Assembly: GCF_001015195.1 (NCBI RefSeq)
Contig: NZ_LDES01000040.1
Coordinates: forward strand, 80,477-144,476
Source of the DNA: Sphingomonas sp. Y57
Lineage (GTDB): Bacteria; Pseudomonadota; Alphaproteobacteria; Sphingomonadales; Sphingomonadaceae
Reading direction: 5' to 3'
DNA: 64,000 bases
Shown here: piece after piece, positions 10,166 through 18,669 of the stretch
Numbering within the stretch: the first letter of the stretch is position 1
Layout of the letters: each line of letters opens with the position of its first letter
Notes under the pieces: model-generated
What the model was told of the DNA's origin: nothing
What the model saw: only the letters and a program-made list of their open reading frames with translations
Database searches by the model: none
Translations under genes and position numbers: made by a program

Positions 10166-10791
10166 GCGGGCTGGAGGAGAGGGCGCATCATCAGGATCGC
10201 CTGGGTGCGGTTGGTCACCTCCAACTTGCGGAAGATCGCGGACAGGTGCGCCTTGATCGTCGCTTCCGAAACGCCGAGATCGGCGGCGATCTGCTTGTTG
10301 AGGTCGCCTCCTGCCAGGGCGAGGAGAACCCGCCGCTGCGCGCCGGAAAGGCTATCGAGCCGTTTGCGCAGCATGTCGATGTGCGCATCGGGCGTCGGCG
10401 TGGAAGGGAAGAACCGGCCGCCGCCGAGAATGATCTCGATCGCAGCAATGGTGGCGTCGAGCGGCTGGCGCTTCGACAGGAAGCCCGCCGCGCCGACCGC
10501 CTGCGCCGTTGTCACCATCTGTTCGCCGTCATGGGCGGATATGATCGCGATCGGGGTGCGGCCAAGCAGATGCTGAAGGCGGAAAAAGCCTCCGAAGCCG
10601 TTGGCATCGGGCAGTTCATAGTCGAGCAGCAGCAGCTTATAGACGCCGTTGCGCTGGATCAGCGCCTCGGCTTCGGCGATCGAGCCGGCGACATCGACGA
10701 CATGGCCCGGATGCCGCGCCCTGATGGAAAGCTGGATGCCCTCGCGGATCAGCGGATGATCGTCCGCGATCAATATCCTCCCGATCGTCAC
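10162..10791 (-). CDS. NarL/FixJ-type response regulator, 209 aa
   Basis: DNA-binding response regulator: an N-terminal receiver (about 1-120; acidic pocket Asp10/Asp11, phospho-acceptor Asp57 in LLLDYELPD) and a C-terminal LuxR-type helix-turn-helix (about 148-200; LSGAQRRVLLALAGG, then VSEATIKAHLSAIFRKL). It is first in the operon with the hybrid kinase and the lone receiver, each junction being an ATGA overlap, and is the only member with a DNA-binding output. It is probably the final acceptor of the relay; targets cannot be told from sequence. Confidence 0.93.
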   Translation of the reverse strand: MTIGRILIADDHPLIREGIQLSIRARHPGHVVDVAGSIAEAEALIQRNGVYKLLLLDYELPDANGFGGFFRLQHLLGRTPIAIISAHDGEQMVTTAQAVGAAGFLSKRQPLDATIAAIEIILGGGRFFPSTPTPDAHIDMLRKRLDSLSGAQRRVLLALAGGDLNKQIAADLGVSEATIKAHLSAIFRKLEVTNRTQAILMMRPLLQPA

Positions 10792-10913
10792 GCCTCCTCC
10801 CCGACATGCTTCGGCCGGAACGGCCCCTTGTCGCCCGGCTTTCCGGCTCGCCCGAAAGGCCGATGGAACGCAGGATGATCGTTGGTTATTATAATTTTTT
10901 GGGCTTGGCGAGT
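10792..10913. promoter_or_regulatory. Divergent promoter region of the phosphorelay module
   Basis: This 122-base gap separates the divergent NarL-type regulator and the receiver-Hpt gene. It contains a markedly AT-rich block (10885-10903, around TTATTATAATTTTTT) in otherwise GC-rich DNA. The block could be the -10 region of the plus-strand gene, which favours the ATG at 10914 as that gene's start. No clear operator was recognised. Confidence 0.4.
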
Positions 10914-11576
10914 ATGCGGGAAAATTACGGGATTCTCCTGGTCGATGACGAGCCGGCCTACCTTGCGATCGTGACCGCCTTGTTGCGGTCGCTGCCTGTC
11001 GAGGTCGATCATGCGGCGGACCGTGCGTCGGCGTTCGGCCGACTGGCCACGCGGCGCTACGACCTGATTCTCGTCGATATACAGCTCGGCCGCGACGACG
11101 GGCGGGATGTGGCCGCGGAATTGCGCGGGGTGGACTGCCCCATCCTGGCTTTCACCAGCCTCGACCCGGCAGAAGGCGAGCGCTATTTCACCGATCTTGG
11201 CTTTGACGGCTGGATCGCCAAGCCGTTCGAGGGAAGTGCGCTGGTCGCGGCGGTGTGCCGCTGGCTCGGCGACGGAGTAGCGTCGCCCGACGCACCGCCC
11301 GAAGGCGGGCAACTGGCTGCGCTGCTGGGGGCGGACGGGGCGGCATCGATGATCGGGCGGTTGCATGACAGCCTTGCCGAAGCGGTCGCCCAGATCGATG
11401 GGGGAGCGGATGCACGGCCGATCGGCCACCGCATCGGGGGACTGACCGGTACGCTTGGCTTTCCGACGCTCAGTGCGGCCTGGCTGTCGCTGCAGGATGA
11501 CCTCGCCGCATGGCCTACCGTCCGCGCGCTGACCATCGAGGCGATCTCCCGGGGAAAAGGATCGGCGCCTGGTTGA
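10914..11576 (+). CDS. Receiver-Hpt phosphotransfer protein, 220 aa
   Basis: A receiver domain (residues 1-120; Asp11/Asp12, phospho-acceptor Asp55 in LILVDIQLG, Lys103 in IAKPFEG) is followed by an Hpt-like helical domain. The motif [13 protein letters not shown] there, with His172 as candidate phospho-histidine, matches the H-x-L-K-G-x-x-x-x-L-G pattern only loosely (Lys replaced). It lies divergent to the NarL/hybrid kinase/receiver operon and supplies the Hpt that the kinase lacks, so it plausibly bridges the kinase receivers and the regulator. Upstream in-frame starts at 10806 and 10875 exist; 10914 is chosen because the receiver fold begins directly there and the AT-rich promoter-like block lies just before it. 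Confidence 0.8.
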   Translation: MRENYGILLVDDEPAYLAIVTALLRSLPVEVDHAADRASAFGRLATRRYDLILVDIQLGRDDGRDVAAELRGVDCPILAFTSLDPAEGERYFTDLGFDGWIAKPFEGSALVAAVCRWLGDGVASPDAPPEGGQLAALLGADGAASMIGRLHDSLAEAVAQIDGGADARPIGHRIGGLTGTLGFPTLSAAWLSLQDDLAAWPTVRALTIEAISRGKGSAPG

Positions 11577-11664
11577 CGCCGTCGCCCCCGCGGAGGGACT
11601 TGACCGGCCCGGCGGTGACGGCCAAGCGGCAGGCGCGGCAAGTCGGCCGCGCAAGGAAGCAGCA

Positions 11665-12519
11665 GTGGCCGAAACCCATATTCTCACCCTGTCCTGCGTC
11701 GACCATCCGGGCATCGTCGCCGCCGTGTCGACCTCGCTGGCGCGGTACGGCGCCAATATCCTGGAGGCGCAGCAGTTCGACGACCTGTTGACCGGGCGCT
11801 TCTTCATGCGGGTCGAATTCGCGCTGGTCGGCGGCGCCACGATCGGGCAGCTCGCGGCGGGTTTCGCGCCGGTCGCGGCCGACCACGGCCTCGATCACAG
11901 CTTCCGGGCATCGGCCGAGCGCAAGAAGGTGCTGCTGCTCGCCAGCAAGTTCGACCATTGCCTCGCCGATCTGCTCTACCGCTGGAAGATCGGGGAACTG
12001 GCGATGGAGCCGGTGGGCATCATCTCCAATCATCCGCGCGAAACCTATGCGCATCTCGACTTCGGCGACATTCCCTTCCACTTCTTGCCGGTCAGCCGCG
12101 ACAGCAAGGCCGAGCAGGAGGCGCGGATCAAGGCGATCGTCGAGCAAACGGGCGCCGATCTCGTCGTCCTCGCACGCTACATGCAGATTTTGTCTGACGA
12201 TCTCGCCGCTTTCCTGGCCGGGCGCTGCATCAACATCCACCACAGCTTCCTGCCGGGCTTCAAGGGCGCCAAGCCCTATCACCAGGCGCATGCGCGTGGC
12301 GTCAAGCTGATCGGCGCGACCGCGCATTTCGTGACGGCCGACCTCGACGAAGGGCCGATCATCGAGCAGGACACCGAGCGGGTCAGCCATCGCGACACGC
12401 CCGACGACCTGGTGCGCAAGGGCCGCGATATCGAACGCCGCGTCCTTGCCAGCGCGGTCCGCGCCGTGCTGGAGGACCGCGTCCTGATGAACGGCGCGAC
12501 GACGGTGGTGTTCAGCTAA
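11665..12519 (+). CDS. purU: Formyltetrahydrofolate deformylase, 284 aa
   Basis: Hydrolyses 10-formyl-THF to THF and formate, balancing one-carbon and purine metabolism in the cytoplasm. It has an N-terminal ACT-type domain ([18 protein letters not shown], residues 4-21) and a formyltransferase-fold hydrolase domain with the signature [19 protein letters not shown] and the GATAHFV box. The start is a GTG with an AAGGA ribosome site about 8 bases upstream. Length is typical. It follows the receiver-Hpt gene by 88 bases, with no evident functional link, and converges on the aminopeptidase gene. Confidence 0.95.
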   Translation: MAETHILTLSCVDHPGIVAAVSTSLARYGANILEAQQFDDLLTGRFFMRVEFALVGGATIGQLAAGFAPVAADHGLDHSFRASAERKKVLLLASKFDHCLADLLYRWKIGELAMEPVGIISNHPRETYAHLDFGDIPFHFLPVSRDSKAEQEARIKAIVEQTGADLVVLARYMQILSDDLAAFLAGRCINIHHSFLPGFKGAKPYHQAHARGVKLIGATAHFVTADLDEGPIIEQDTERVSHRDTPDDLVRKGRDIERRVLASAVRAVLEDRVLMNGATTVVFS

Positions 12520-12540
12520 ACGAGCTTGCGTGCAGCGAGC

Positions 12541-12609
12541 GGTTCGTCCCGAGCGAAGTCGAGGGACGTTGGCTCTCGGAACGCGTCCGACTTCGCTCGA
12601 CACGAACGG
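12541..12609. repeat. Palindromic intergenic repeat between convergent purU and aminopeptidase genes
   Basis: Two arms, 12541-12563 and 12586-12609, are near-identical in inverted orientation (core CGAGCGAAGTCG against CGACTTCGCTCG, about 19 of 22 positions matching), separated by 22 bases. A further partial copy of the arm end appears just after it (AATTCGCTCGG). The element is a dispersed intergenic palindrome in type, and in transcript form would be a long hairpin suited to ending either convergent gene, though no T-run follows. Confidence 0.6.
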
Positions 12610-12644
12610 GAATTCGCTCGGTCAGAACGGCGTTTGGGCGCCGA

Positions 12645-15269
12645 TCACTTGCCCCCGAACATCGCCGCGATCTCGCTGCCGCGCTTCGCTTCCAGTACGC
12701 CGCAGCTATTGATCTGCTCGACGGTGCGGTCGAGCGCCAGCGCGCCGCGCTGGTAGCGGACGATCTCGGGCCGCAGCGCCGCTTCGACAGCGGCCGCCAT
12801 GTCGGCCGAGCAATAGCGGACCGGGACCGACGGGAGTTGGGAGGCGGCGAAGATGCCGGCGTTTTTCACCAGTTCGCCATAATGGCCGATCATCCATTGA
12901 TAAGCCATGTCACGGGTCGACGGTTCGAGCGCCATATATTGGATCAGCGCGGTGCGATCGCCACTGCGCAGCCGCTTGTCGCCGAGATGATCGAGCAGCC
13001 AGCGGCCAGCCGAGGCGCTGTCGGTGCTGGCGAGCGCGGCGATCGCACTGTCGCGGAACAGGGTGTCGTCGCTGGTCACCGCCTTCTCGAACAGTGCCGC
13101 GACCGCTGCGTCGCCGCCATCTGCCAGATAGGCGCCCAACCCGGCGCCGAAGAAGGCCTGATCGAGCGCTGCCTTGTCGCCACCGAGCCAGGCCCTGGCT
13201 GCGATGCTGAGCTGTGCGATCAGTCCTTTGTCGCCGGCTTCGCCCGCGACGAGGGTGACGAGGTCGGCGCGCAGTTTCTGCCGGTCGCCATCGTCGGAGG
13301 CATAGACGCCCGCGCGCGGATCGAAGCCGATCGCGGTGAGCTTGGGCCGGTAGATGTCGGCCATGAAGGTGCGATAGCCCTGGAGCGCCGTGCCGGCGAT
13401 CATGCCGCGCTGGCGCAGGCCCGCCAGTCGCAGGCCGCCGTCGACGGCTGCTACCGAATAGTCGTTCGCGACCATCGCCCTTGCGGCATCGAGCAGCAGC
13501 GGTGGGGCTACCTCACCGGCACGGAATCCCGCCCAGAGGCTGTCAGTCAGCGCCAGCGCCTCGCCGGGCGGCAGGCTTGCCGCCTCGGCGATCAGCGCCT
13601 TCCATTCGGCCTCCGGCAGCGAAAAACGGTAATAGCCGGTGCCGCCGGCATTGGGGATGATCGCGCCTTTCGCGGTGATCGGCACCGTGCCCGACGGCTT
13701 GTCGAGCAAGGTGCAATCACGCATCTCGCCGACCCTTATGCACAGCGGGATGATCCAGCTCTGCTGCGGCAGCTCGGTACCAAGCAGCGCATAGCGCTTC
13801 TGCGCAACGGACAGGCCCTTCGCGGTCCGCTCGACGCGGATCACGGGCACACCCTGCTTGTCCACGAAGCTCTTGAGCGATTCGAGCACGCGCGGATCGT
13901 GCGATGCGTCGGCGAGCGATCCGAAGAACTGGTCCGTCGTCGCATTGCGATAGGCGTAGCGGTCGAGGTGGAGGCGGACGCCGTCGCGGAATTTCTCGTC
14001 GCCAAGATAGGCGGCGATCATGGCCACGACCTGCCCGCCCTTGCCATAAGTGACCTGATCGAAGGCGCTGTCGATCTCGCCGTTCGTCTTGATCGGCTGG
14101 TGGATCGGCCGGCCCGCCTTCAGCGCATCGACGTTCATCGCCCCGAACGCCTCGTCGATCGCGCCCGCCCCGATCTTCAGATCGGGACGCCATTCATTGC
14201 CGATGCGATAGCCCATCCAGTTGGCGAAGCTCTCGTTGAGCCACAGGTCGTCCCACCAGGCCGGAGTGACGAGATCGCCGAACCACTGGTGCGACAGCTC
14301 GTGCGCGACGACCATACCGAAGGTCTTCTTCTGGTCGGTCGACGCGCCCCGGTCGAGCAGCAGGATGGTGTCGCCATAGATGTCGGCGCCGGCGTTCTCC
14401 ATCGCGCCCGGCATCACCGGCGAGCCGATCTGGTCGAGCTTGGGGAAGGGGAAGGCGGTGCCGAAATATTTCTCCAGCAGCGTCACGATCGGACCGGTAT
14501 TCTCCAGCGCATAATCCAGCTTGTCCTTGTAGGGCTGGGTGCCGACGATACCGATCGGCAACGGCTCCTTGCGCTCGGCCGTCGGCGGAACAGCGCCGGT
14601 GACGGTGGCGAAGGGGCCGACGGCGAAGGCCACCAGATAGGTGGGCAGCGGCTTCGTCGCCTCGAACTCGTGGCGGACGAGATCGCCGACCTTGGCGGTG
14701 CGGACCTCACGGCTGTTCCCGATCGCCACCTCGCCCGGCCTGGTGGTCAGCGAGACGGTGAAGGGCGTCTTGTAGCCGGGTTGGTCGAAGCTGGGGAAGG
14801 CGGCGCGCGCGTCGATCGATTGGAACTGAGTCCACGCATACCATTGGTCGGCGACCTTGACCCGGTAGAGGCCCGACGCGCCATCGCCGAACGCAGCATC
14901 ATAGTCGAAGACCAGCGTCACCCTGCCGGCAGGCAGCGGGCTGGCGAAGTCGAGCCGGGCGACGCCCGATGCGTCGACTTCGCTGTAGCTTGCCTTTACC
15001 AAGCGGCCGCCGGCCCTGGCGACAACGCTCGCGACCTTCAGCGAGCGGCCATGGAGGTAGAGCGACTGCGTCTCGCCGTTCAGCGTCGCATCGATCTCGG
15101 CATGGCCGGAGAAGCGTTCCCGATCGGGCACGATCGTGAGGTCGAGGCGATAGGCGAGGGGCGTTACGGCGTCGGAGAGAAGACCGAGCGGCACCGGCTC
15201 CGCCACCGGTGCAGCGCAGAGGGGAACGGACAGCGCGGCCAGGGCAACGGCGGCAAGCAGCTTCTTCAT
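12645..15269 (-). CDS. M1-family zinc aminopeptidase (aminopeptidase N-like), exported, 874 aa
   Basis: Metallopeptidase removing N-terminal residues from peptides, predicted exported because the chosen start gives a clean Sec signal (MKKLLAAVALAALSVPLCA). That ATG is preceded by AAGGGGG six bases upstream; an in-frame ATG at 15332 would add 21 non-signal residues and lacks such a site. Zinc site HELSH (His323, His327) with Glu346 eighteen residues on (WLNESFANW); substrate-binding exopeptidase box GAMEN precedes it. The C-terminal ERAP1-like helical domain is present. Length matches the family (850-900). It is monocistronic, facing purU. Confidence 0.94.
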   Translation of the reverse strand: MKKLLAAVALAALSVPLCAAPVAEPVPLGLLSDAVTPLAYRLDLTIVPDRERFSGHAEIDATLNGETQSLYLHGRSLKVASVVARAGGRLVKASYSEVDASGVARLDFASPLPAGRVTLVFDYDAAFGDGASGLYRVKVADQWYAWTQFQSIDARAAFPSFDQPGYKTPFTVSLTTRPGEVAIGNSREVRTAKVGDLVRHEFEATKPLPTYLVAFAVGPFATVTGAVPPTAERKEPLPIGIVGTQPYKDKLDYALENTGPIVTLLEKYFGTAFPFPKLDQIGSPVMPGAMENAGADIYGDTILLLDRGASTDQKKTFGMVVAHELSHQWFGDLVTPAWWDDLWLNESFANWMGYRIGNEWRPDLKIGAGAIDEAFGAMNVDALKAGRPIHQPIKTNGEIDSAFDQVTYGKGGQVVAMIAAYLGDEKFRDGVRLHLDRYAYRNATTDQFFGSLADASHDPRVLESLKSFVDKQGVPVIRVERTAKGLSVAQKRYALLGTELPQQSWIIPLCIRVGEMRDCTLLDKPSGTVPITAKGAIIPNAGGTGYYRFSLPEAEWKALIAEAASLPPGEALALTDSLWAGFRAGEVAPPLLLDAARAMVANDYSVAAVDGGLRLAGLRQRGMIAGTALQGYRTFMADIYRPKLTAIGFDPRAGVYASDDGDRQKLRADLVTLVAGEAGDKGLIAQLSIAARAWLGGDKAALDQAFFGAGLGAYLADGGDAAVAALFEKAVTSDDTLFRDSAIAALASTDSASAGRWLLDHLGDKRLRSGDRTALIQYMALEPSTRDMAYQWMIGHYGELVKNAGIFAASQLPSVPVRYCSADMAAAVEAALRPEIVRYQRGALALDRTVEQINSCGVLEAKRGSEIAAMFGGK

Positions 15270-15342
15270 GGAACCCCCTTCGAATGGAATGCCAAGGTCA
15301 TATAGTCGAGTAATACACCTGGCAAGCCGCACGGTGGAGCGG

Positions 15343-17160
15343 TCAGGATGCGGCCCGGACCCGATGCTTCGGCCCCGGCGGCGTCTGGCCGGCGATCACC
15401 ACCCGATCGCGCCCGTTCTCCTTGGCGAGGAGCAGGGCGCCGTCGGCGACGCTGATCAGGCTCGCGGCGTCGGTTTCCGCCGGGAAGGCAGCGACGCCGA
15501 TCGACACTGTGACCGGCGGTAGCGGGCGTCCGCGATAGGCGAGCGAGACCTTGCGGATCGTCTGGCGGATCTCCTCGGCCCGTTCGGCAGCGGCGGCGCT
15601 GTCGCGGCCGGGCATCAACATGACGAATTCCTCGCCGCCATAACGGCAGGCGAGGTCGCGCTCCCGGGCGTGGCTCTTCAGCACCTGGGCGACGTGCTGC
15701 ATGACGAGGTCGCCGGCATCATGGCCGAATGCGTCGTTGAACCGTTTGAAATGGTCGATGTCGACCAGCAGGCAGCCGAGCGGTGTTTGCTGGCTCTCGG
15801 CCAGCGCGCGCTCGGTATTGAACACTTCGTCGAGATGGCGACGGTTGGAAAGCCCGGTCAATGGATCGCGGGTGGCGAGCGCGCCGAGCGTCGCCCGCAG
15901 CTGGATGTTGGCCAGGGCCAGGCCGATATTCTCCGACATCAGGTCGAGGTAGATCGCCCGCTCCGCATAACGGCCGTCGCCGCCCGGGGATTCGAAATAG
16001 AGCATCCCGACCGTGCCGCCCTGCGCCATCAGCGGCACACACAGGCAATCCTGGCCGTCGATGTCGCCGATATGCTGGCAGCAGATGTCCTCGCCGTTCG
16101 CGTTGCTGCGATGCGCGTGGCCCCGCCGCAGACCCCAGCAGAAGGAGGGGGCGAAATCCGCGATGGTGAGCTTCGGGTCCTGCCACCGGCCGATCGTCGC
16201 CAGTCGTCCGCGGCCGTGATCATAGACGAAGATGTGTCCGGCGAGGTCCGGGAATATCTGGGACGCGTAGCACACCACCACGTCGGCCAGCTCGGCCTCG
16301 ACGTCGCAACCCTGCATGCGGTGCATCATCCGCGCGATCAGGTCCTTGATCCGGCGGTCCTCGTCGCGCTCATGCTCGAGCCGCTCGCGCTCGATGCTGT
16401 TGCGGCGGAACAGCCGGAGTGCGCGCGTGACCTCGCCGATTTCGTCGTGACGCCGGTCGTCCGGCAGGTCGGCGTCGAAATCGTGATCGGCCATGCGGAC
16501 GACGACGTCGCTCATATGCGCGAGGGGCCGCGCCACCCGTCGGGACAGAATGAAGTAGAGTACGGCCAGGAACAGCAGCCCCGTGAGCGCCAGCAGGAGC
16601 CGGGCAATGTCATCCCAGCGGTCGGCGCGTTCGCGGGCGCGCTGGAGGTCGCGTTCGGCGCGCGCCTTCAGCGCCTGCTTGAACGCACCCAGCGACCGGT
16701 CGATCTCGGCGTCGAGCACCAGATAGTCGGGGCCGTAGAGCAGTCGCTGCGCCTCCGCCTGGTCGCCGCGGTCGACGGCGGCGATGGCGCGCTGCTCGAT
16801 CGCCTCGATCCGGTCGAGATCGCGGTCCGCGGTCAGCAACTCGGCATATTCGTGGCGCGGGATGCCCAGCGCGCCCAGCCGGCCGACGACGCGGTCGACC
16901 ACGCCGACATCGTCGCGGTCGTGCAGCCACGCATTCTTGTGCCTGGCCTCGCCGCGCATGGCGTAGAGCCGTGCCTGGTCGGTCATCCGCTCGACGATCA
17001 GTTCGATGTCGTCGGCGATCCGGATATAATCGGAGCGGCGCTCGACGGCGATCCGCTCGTCGCCATCTGCCCGGACCGATGCCATGAAGGCTGCGCCAGA
17101 GCCGAAGGTCAGCAGCAGCGTAGCGCCGTAGGCCCAGTTGGTAATCGTCGCTATGCGCAT
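15343..17160 (-). CDS. Membrane diguanylate cyclase, HAMP-GAF-GGDEF, 605 aa
   Basis: Makes cyclic di-GMP from two GTP. Parts in order: TM1 (WAYGATLLLTFGSGAAFMASV), a long periplasmic helical sensor (about 30-200), TM2 (LLLALTGLLFLAVLYFIL), HAMP (about 220-270), GAF-like domain (about 290-430; FVYDHGRGRLATIG) and a C-terminal GGDEF domain with intact active site GGEEF. An allosteric I-site RERD lies exactly five residues before it, so product inhibition is expected. An in-frame GTG at 17187 would add nine residues without a ribosome site; the ATG at 17160 is preferred. Nothing in the context identifies its signal. Confidence 0.92.
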   Translation of the reverse strand: MRIATITNWAYGATLLLTFGSGAAFMASVRADGDERIAVERRSDYIRIADDIELIVERMTDQARLYAMRGEARHKNAWLHDRDDVGVVDRVVGRLGALGIPRHEYAELLTADRDLDRIEAIEQRAIAAVDRGDQAEAQRLLYGPDYLVLDAEIDRSLGAFKQALKARAERDLQRARERADRWDDIARLLLALTGLLFLAVLYFILSRRVARPLAHMSDVVVRMADHDFDADLPDDRRHDEIGEVTRALRLFRRNSIERERLEHERDEDRRIKDLIARMMHRMQGCDVEAELADVVVCYASQIFPDLAGHIFVYDHGRGRLATIGRWQDPKLTIADFAPSFCWGLRRGHAHRSNANGEDICCQHIGDIDGQDCLCVPLMAQGGTVGMLYFESPGGDGRYAERAIYLDLMSENIGLALANIQLRATLGALATRDPLTGLSNRRHLDEVFNTERALAESQQTPLGCLLVDIDHFKRFNDAFGHDAGDLVMQHVAQVLKSHARERDLACRYGGEEFVMLMPGRDSAAAAERAEEIRQTIRKVSLAYRGRPLPPVTVSIGVAAFPAETDAASLISVADGALLLAKENGRDRVVIAGQTPPGPKHRVRAAS

Positions 17161-17220
17161 GGGGTCGTCCGACAGCCTCTCGCGCACAACGTTAGATCAT
17201 CGGTCTGGTCTTGTGCACCC

Positions 17221-17236
17221 TCCGCAAAACTGCGGA
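17221..17236 (-). terminator. Hairpin after the RND outer-membrane gene
   Basis: TCCGCA-AAAC-TGCGGA is a perfect 6-bp stem ending one base from the stop of the outer-membrane factor gene. It lacks a downstream T-run, so it may be only a 3'-end-stabilising hairpin. Confidence 0.4.
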
Positions 17237-18658
17237 TCAGCGCGACGCCAGCTTTCCGTCCTCCATCTGCCAGCCGCCACCGAGCGCGCGGAACAGGTCG
17301 ACCTGGGCGTTGGTCACGCGCGCGTCGGATTCCGCCAGGTCGGCATCGGCGCTGGCCGAGGTCCGTTCGGCATCGAGCACGGTCAGGAAGTCGACGCGGC
17401 CCTCGCGCAGCTGGGCGCGGCTGATCGTCGCGGCGGTCTGCGCCTGGGCCGCCGCCTCGCGCAGTGCCTCGCGGCGTTCCAGCTCGTGACCATAGGCGGA
17501 CAGCGCGGTCTCGGTTTCCTCCAGCGCGCGCAGCACTGTTCCGTCGAAGCCGGCGAGCGCCGCCCGGGTCGATGCCTTGGCCTGGGCGATCTTCGCGCGG
17601 CCGACCTCCTGGTTGGGGAAGTTCCAGCTCAGCAACGGGCCGAGCAGCCAGCGCAGTGGGCCGCCGCCGAACATGTCGCCGAGCGAGGGCCCGGTCGATC
17701 CGACCGATCCGCCGAGCGAGATGCGCGGATAAAGATCGGCGGTGGCGATGCCGATCCGCGCGGTCTCCGCCGCCAGCCTGCGCTCGGCCTCGCGGATGTC
17801 GGGGCGCCGGGCAAGCAGGCCGCGTCCGTCGCCGACGGGGATCGGCCGGTCGAGCCGTAGCGTCAGCGTGCGCGCGCCCACCTCGGGCGGCAGTTCGGCC
17901 GGCGTCCGGCCGGTCAGCGTCGCCAGCCGGAACAGCGCCGCGTCGCGCTGGGCGCGCAGCGGCGAGAGCGTCGCCCTCTGCTGCTCGCGGAGCGCCGAGG
18001 CGCGTGACAGGTCGAGCTTCGACGTGCGGCCGGCCTCGAAACGCTTGGCGGTCAGGTCGACGACCTGATCGAGCAGGCCGAGCGTGCGTTCGGCCACCGC
18101 CAGCCGCTCGACCGCCGAGGAGGCATCTGCATAGGCACGCGCCGTCTCGGCCGCGATTGCCACCTTGACCACATCGCGTGCCGCCTCCGCCGCCTGCGCG
18201 TCGCCCCGCGCGGCCTCGATCGATCGCCCGACCCGGCCAAACAGGTCGACCTCATAGGAGACCGACAGCCCGGCATCGAACGACCAGTCCTCGCGCTGTG
18301 CACCGGTCGGACGCTGGGTCGCGGGCAGGCGGCCATAGCTGGCCCCGGCGGCGAGGTCGGTCTGGGGCAGGCGGCCGGCCCGGCTTTCGCGCAGCATCGC
18401 CCGCGCCTTGTCCAGATTGGCGACCGCGATGCGGAGATCGGTATTCGCCGCGAAGGCGTCGGCGATCAGCCGGTCGAGCACCGGATCCTGGTAGAGCCGC
18501 CACCACGCCTGGTCGGGCTCGGCGGAGGTGACGGGCGCGGCCGGAGCCTTGATGAACGGGCCATCGGCGCCGGCCGGGTCCGCCGGGCGGACATAATTGG
18601 GTCCGGCGGCGGCGACGGTCAGCAGGGCCGAACCAGCGAGCAGCAATTTTCTCAGCAT
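17237..18658 (-). CDS. RND efflux outer-membrane factor (OprM/NodT family), 473 aa
   Basis: Trimeric outer-membrane channel completing the tripartite pump encoded upstream. The family's PNYVRP start and the two OEP repeats with long alpha-helical arms (DLRIAVANLDKARAMLRESR; ALEETETALSAYGHELERR) are present. The ATG at 18658 has a strong GGGAGGA site six bases away; the ATG five codons upstream overlaps the pump stop and has none. Odd point: relatives carry a lipobox Cys just before (G)P-x-Y-x-R-P, but here the stretch is LLLAGSALLTVAAAGPNYVRP with no Cys, so the protein is predicted not to be lipidated. It is third in the adaptor-pump-channel operon. Confidence 0.92.
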   Translation of the reverse strand: MLRKLLLAGSALLTVAAAGPNYVRPADPAGADGPFIKAPAAPVTSAEPDQAWWRLYQDPVLDRLIADAFAANTDLRIAVANLDKARAMLRESRAGRLPQTDLAAGASYGRLPATQRPTGAQREDWSFDAGLSVSYEVDLFGRVGRSIEAARGDAQAAEAARDVVKVAIAAETARAYADASSAVERLAVAERTLGLLDQVVDLTAKRFEAGRTSKLDLSRASALREQQRATLSPLRAQRDAALFRLATLTGRTPAELPPEVGARTLTLRLDRPIPVGDGRGLLARRPDIREAERRLAAETARIGIATADLYPRISLGGSVGSTGPSLGDMFGGGPLRWLLGPLLSWNFPNQEVGRAKIAQAKASTRAALAGFDGTVLRALEETETALSAYGHELERREALREAAAQAQTAATISRAQLREGRVDFLTVLDAERTSASADADLAESDARVTNAQVDLFRALGGGWQMEDGKLASR

Positions 18659-18669
18659 GTTTTCCTCCC

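Noticed and set aside
8285-10576. Very long open frame opposite the hybrid kinase gene
   Set aside because: Composition mirrors the GC third-position bias of the real gene; the translation is rich in Arg, Asp, Gly and Ala with no domain, and the minus strand encodes a complete kinase.
10865-10890. GGAAC followed by GTT as an EcfG stress promoter before the receiver-Hpt gene
   Set aside because: The spacing (15 bases) is outside the usual 16-17 and the -10 part is weak.
12837-15305. 822-codon open frame opposite the aminopeptidase gene
   Set aside because: Antisense shadow of a well-supported M1 peptidase; no recognisable motif.
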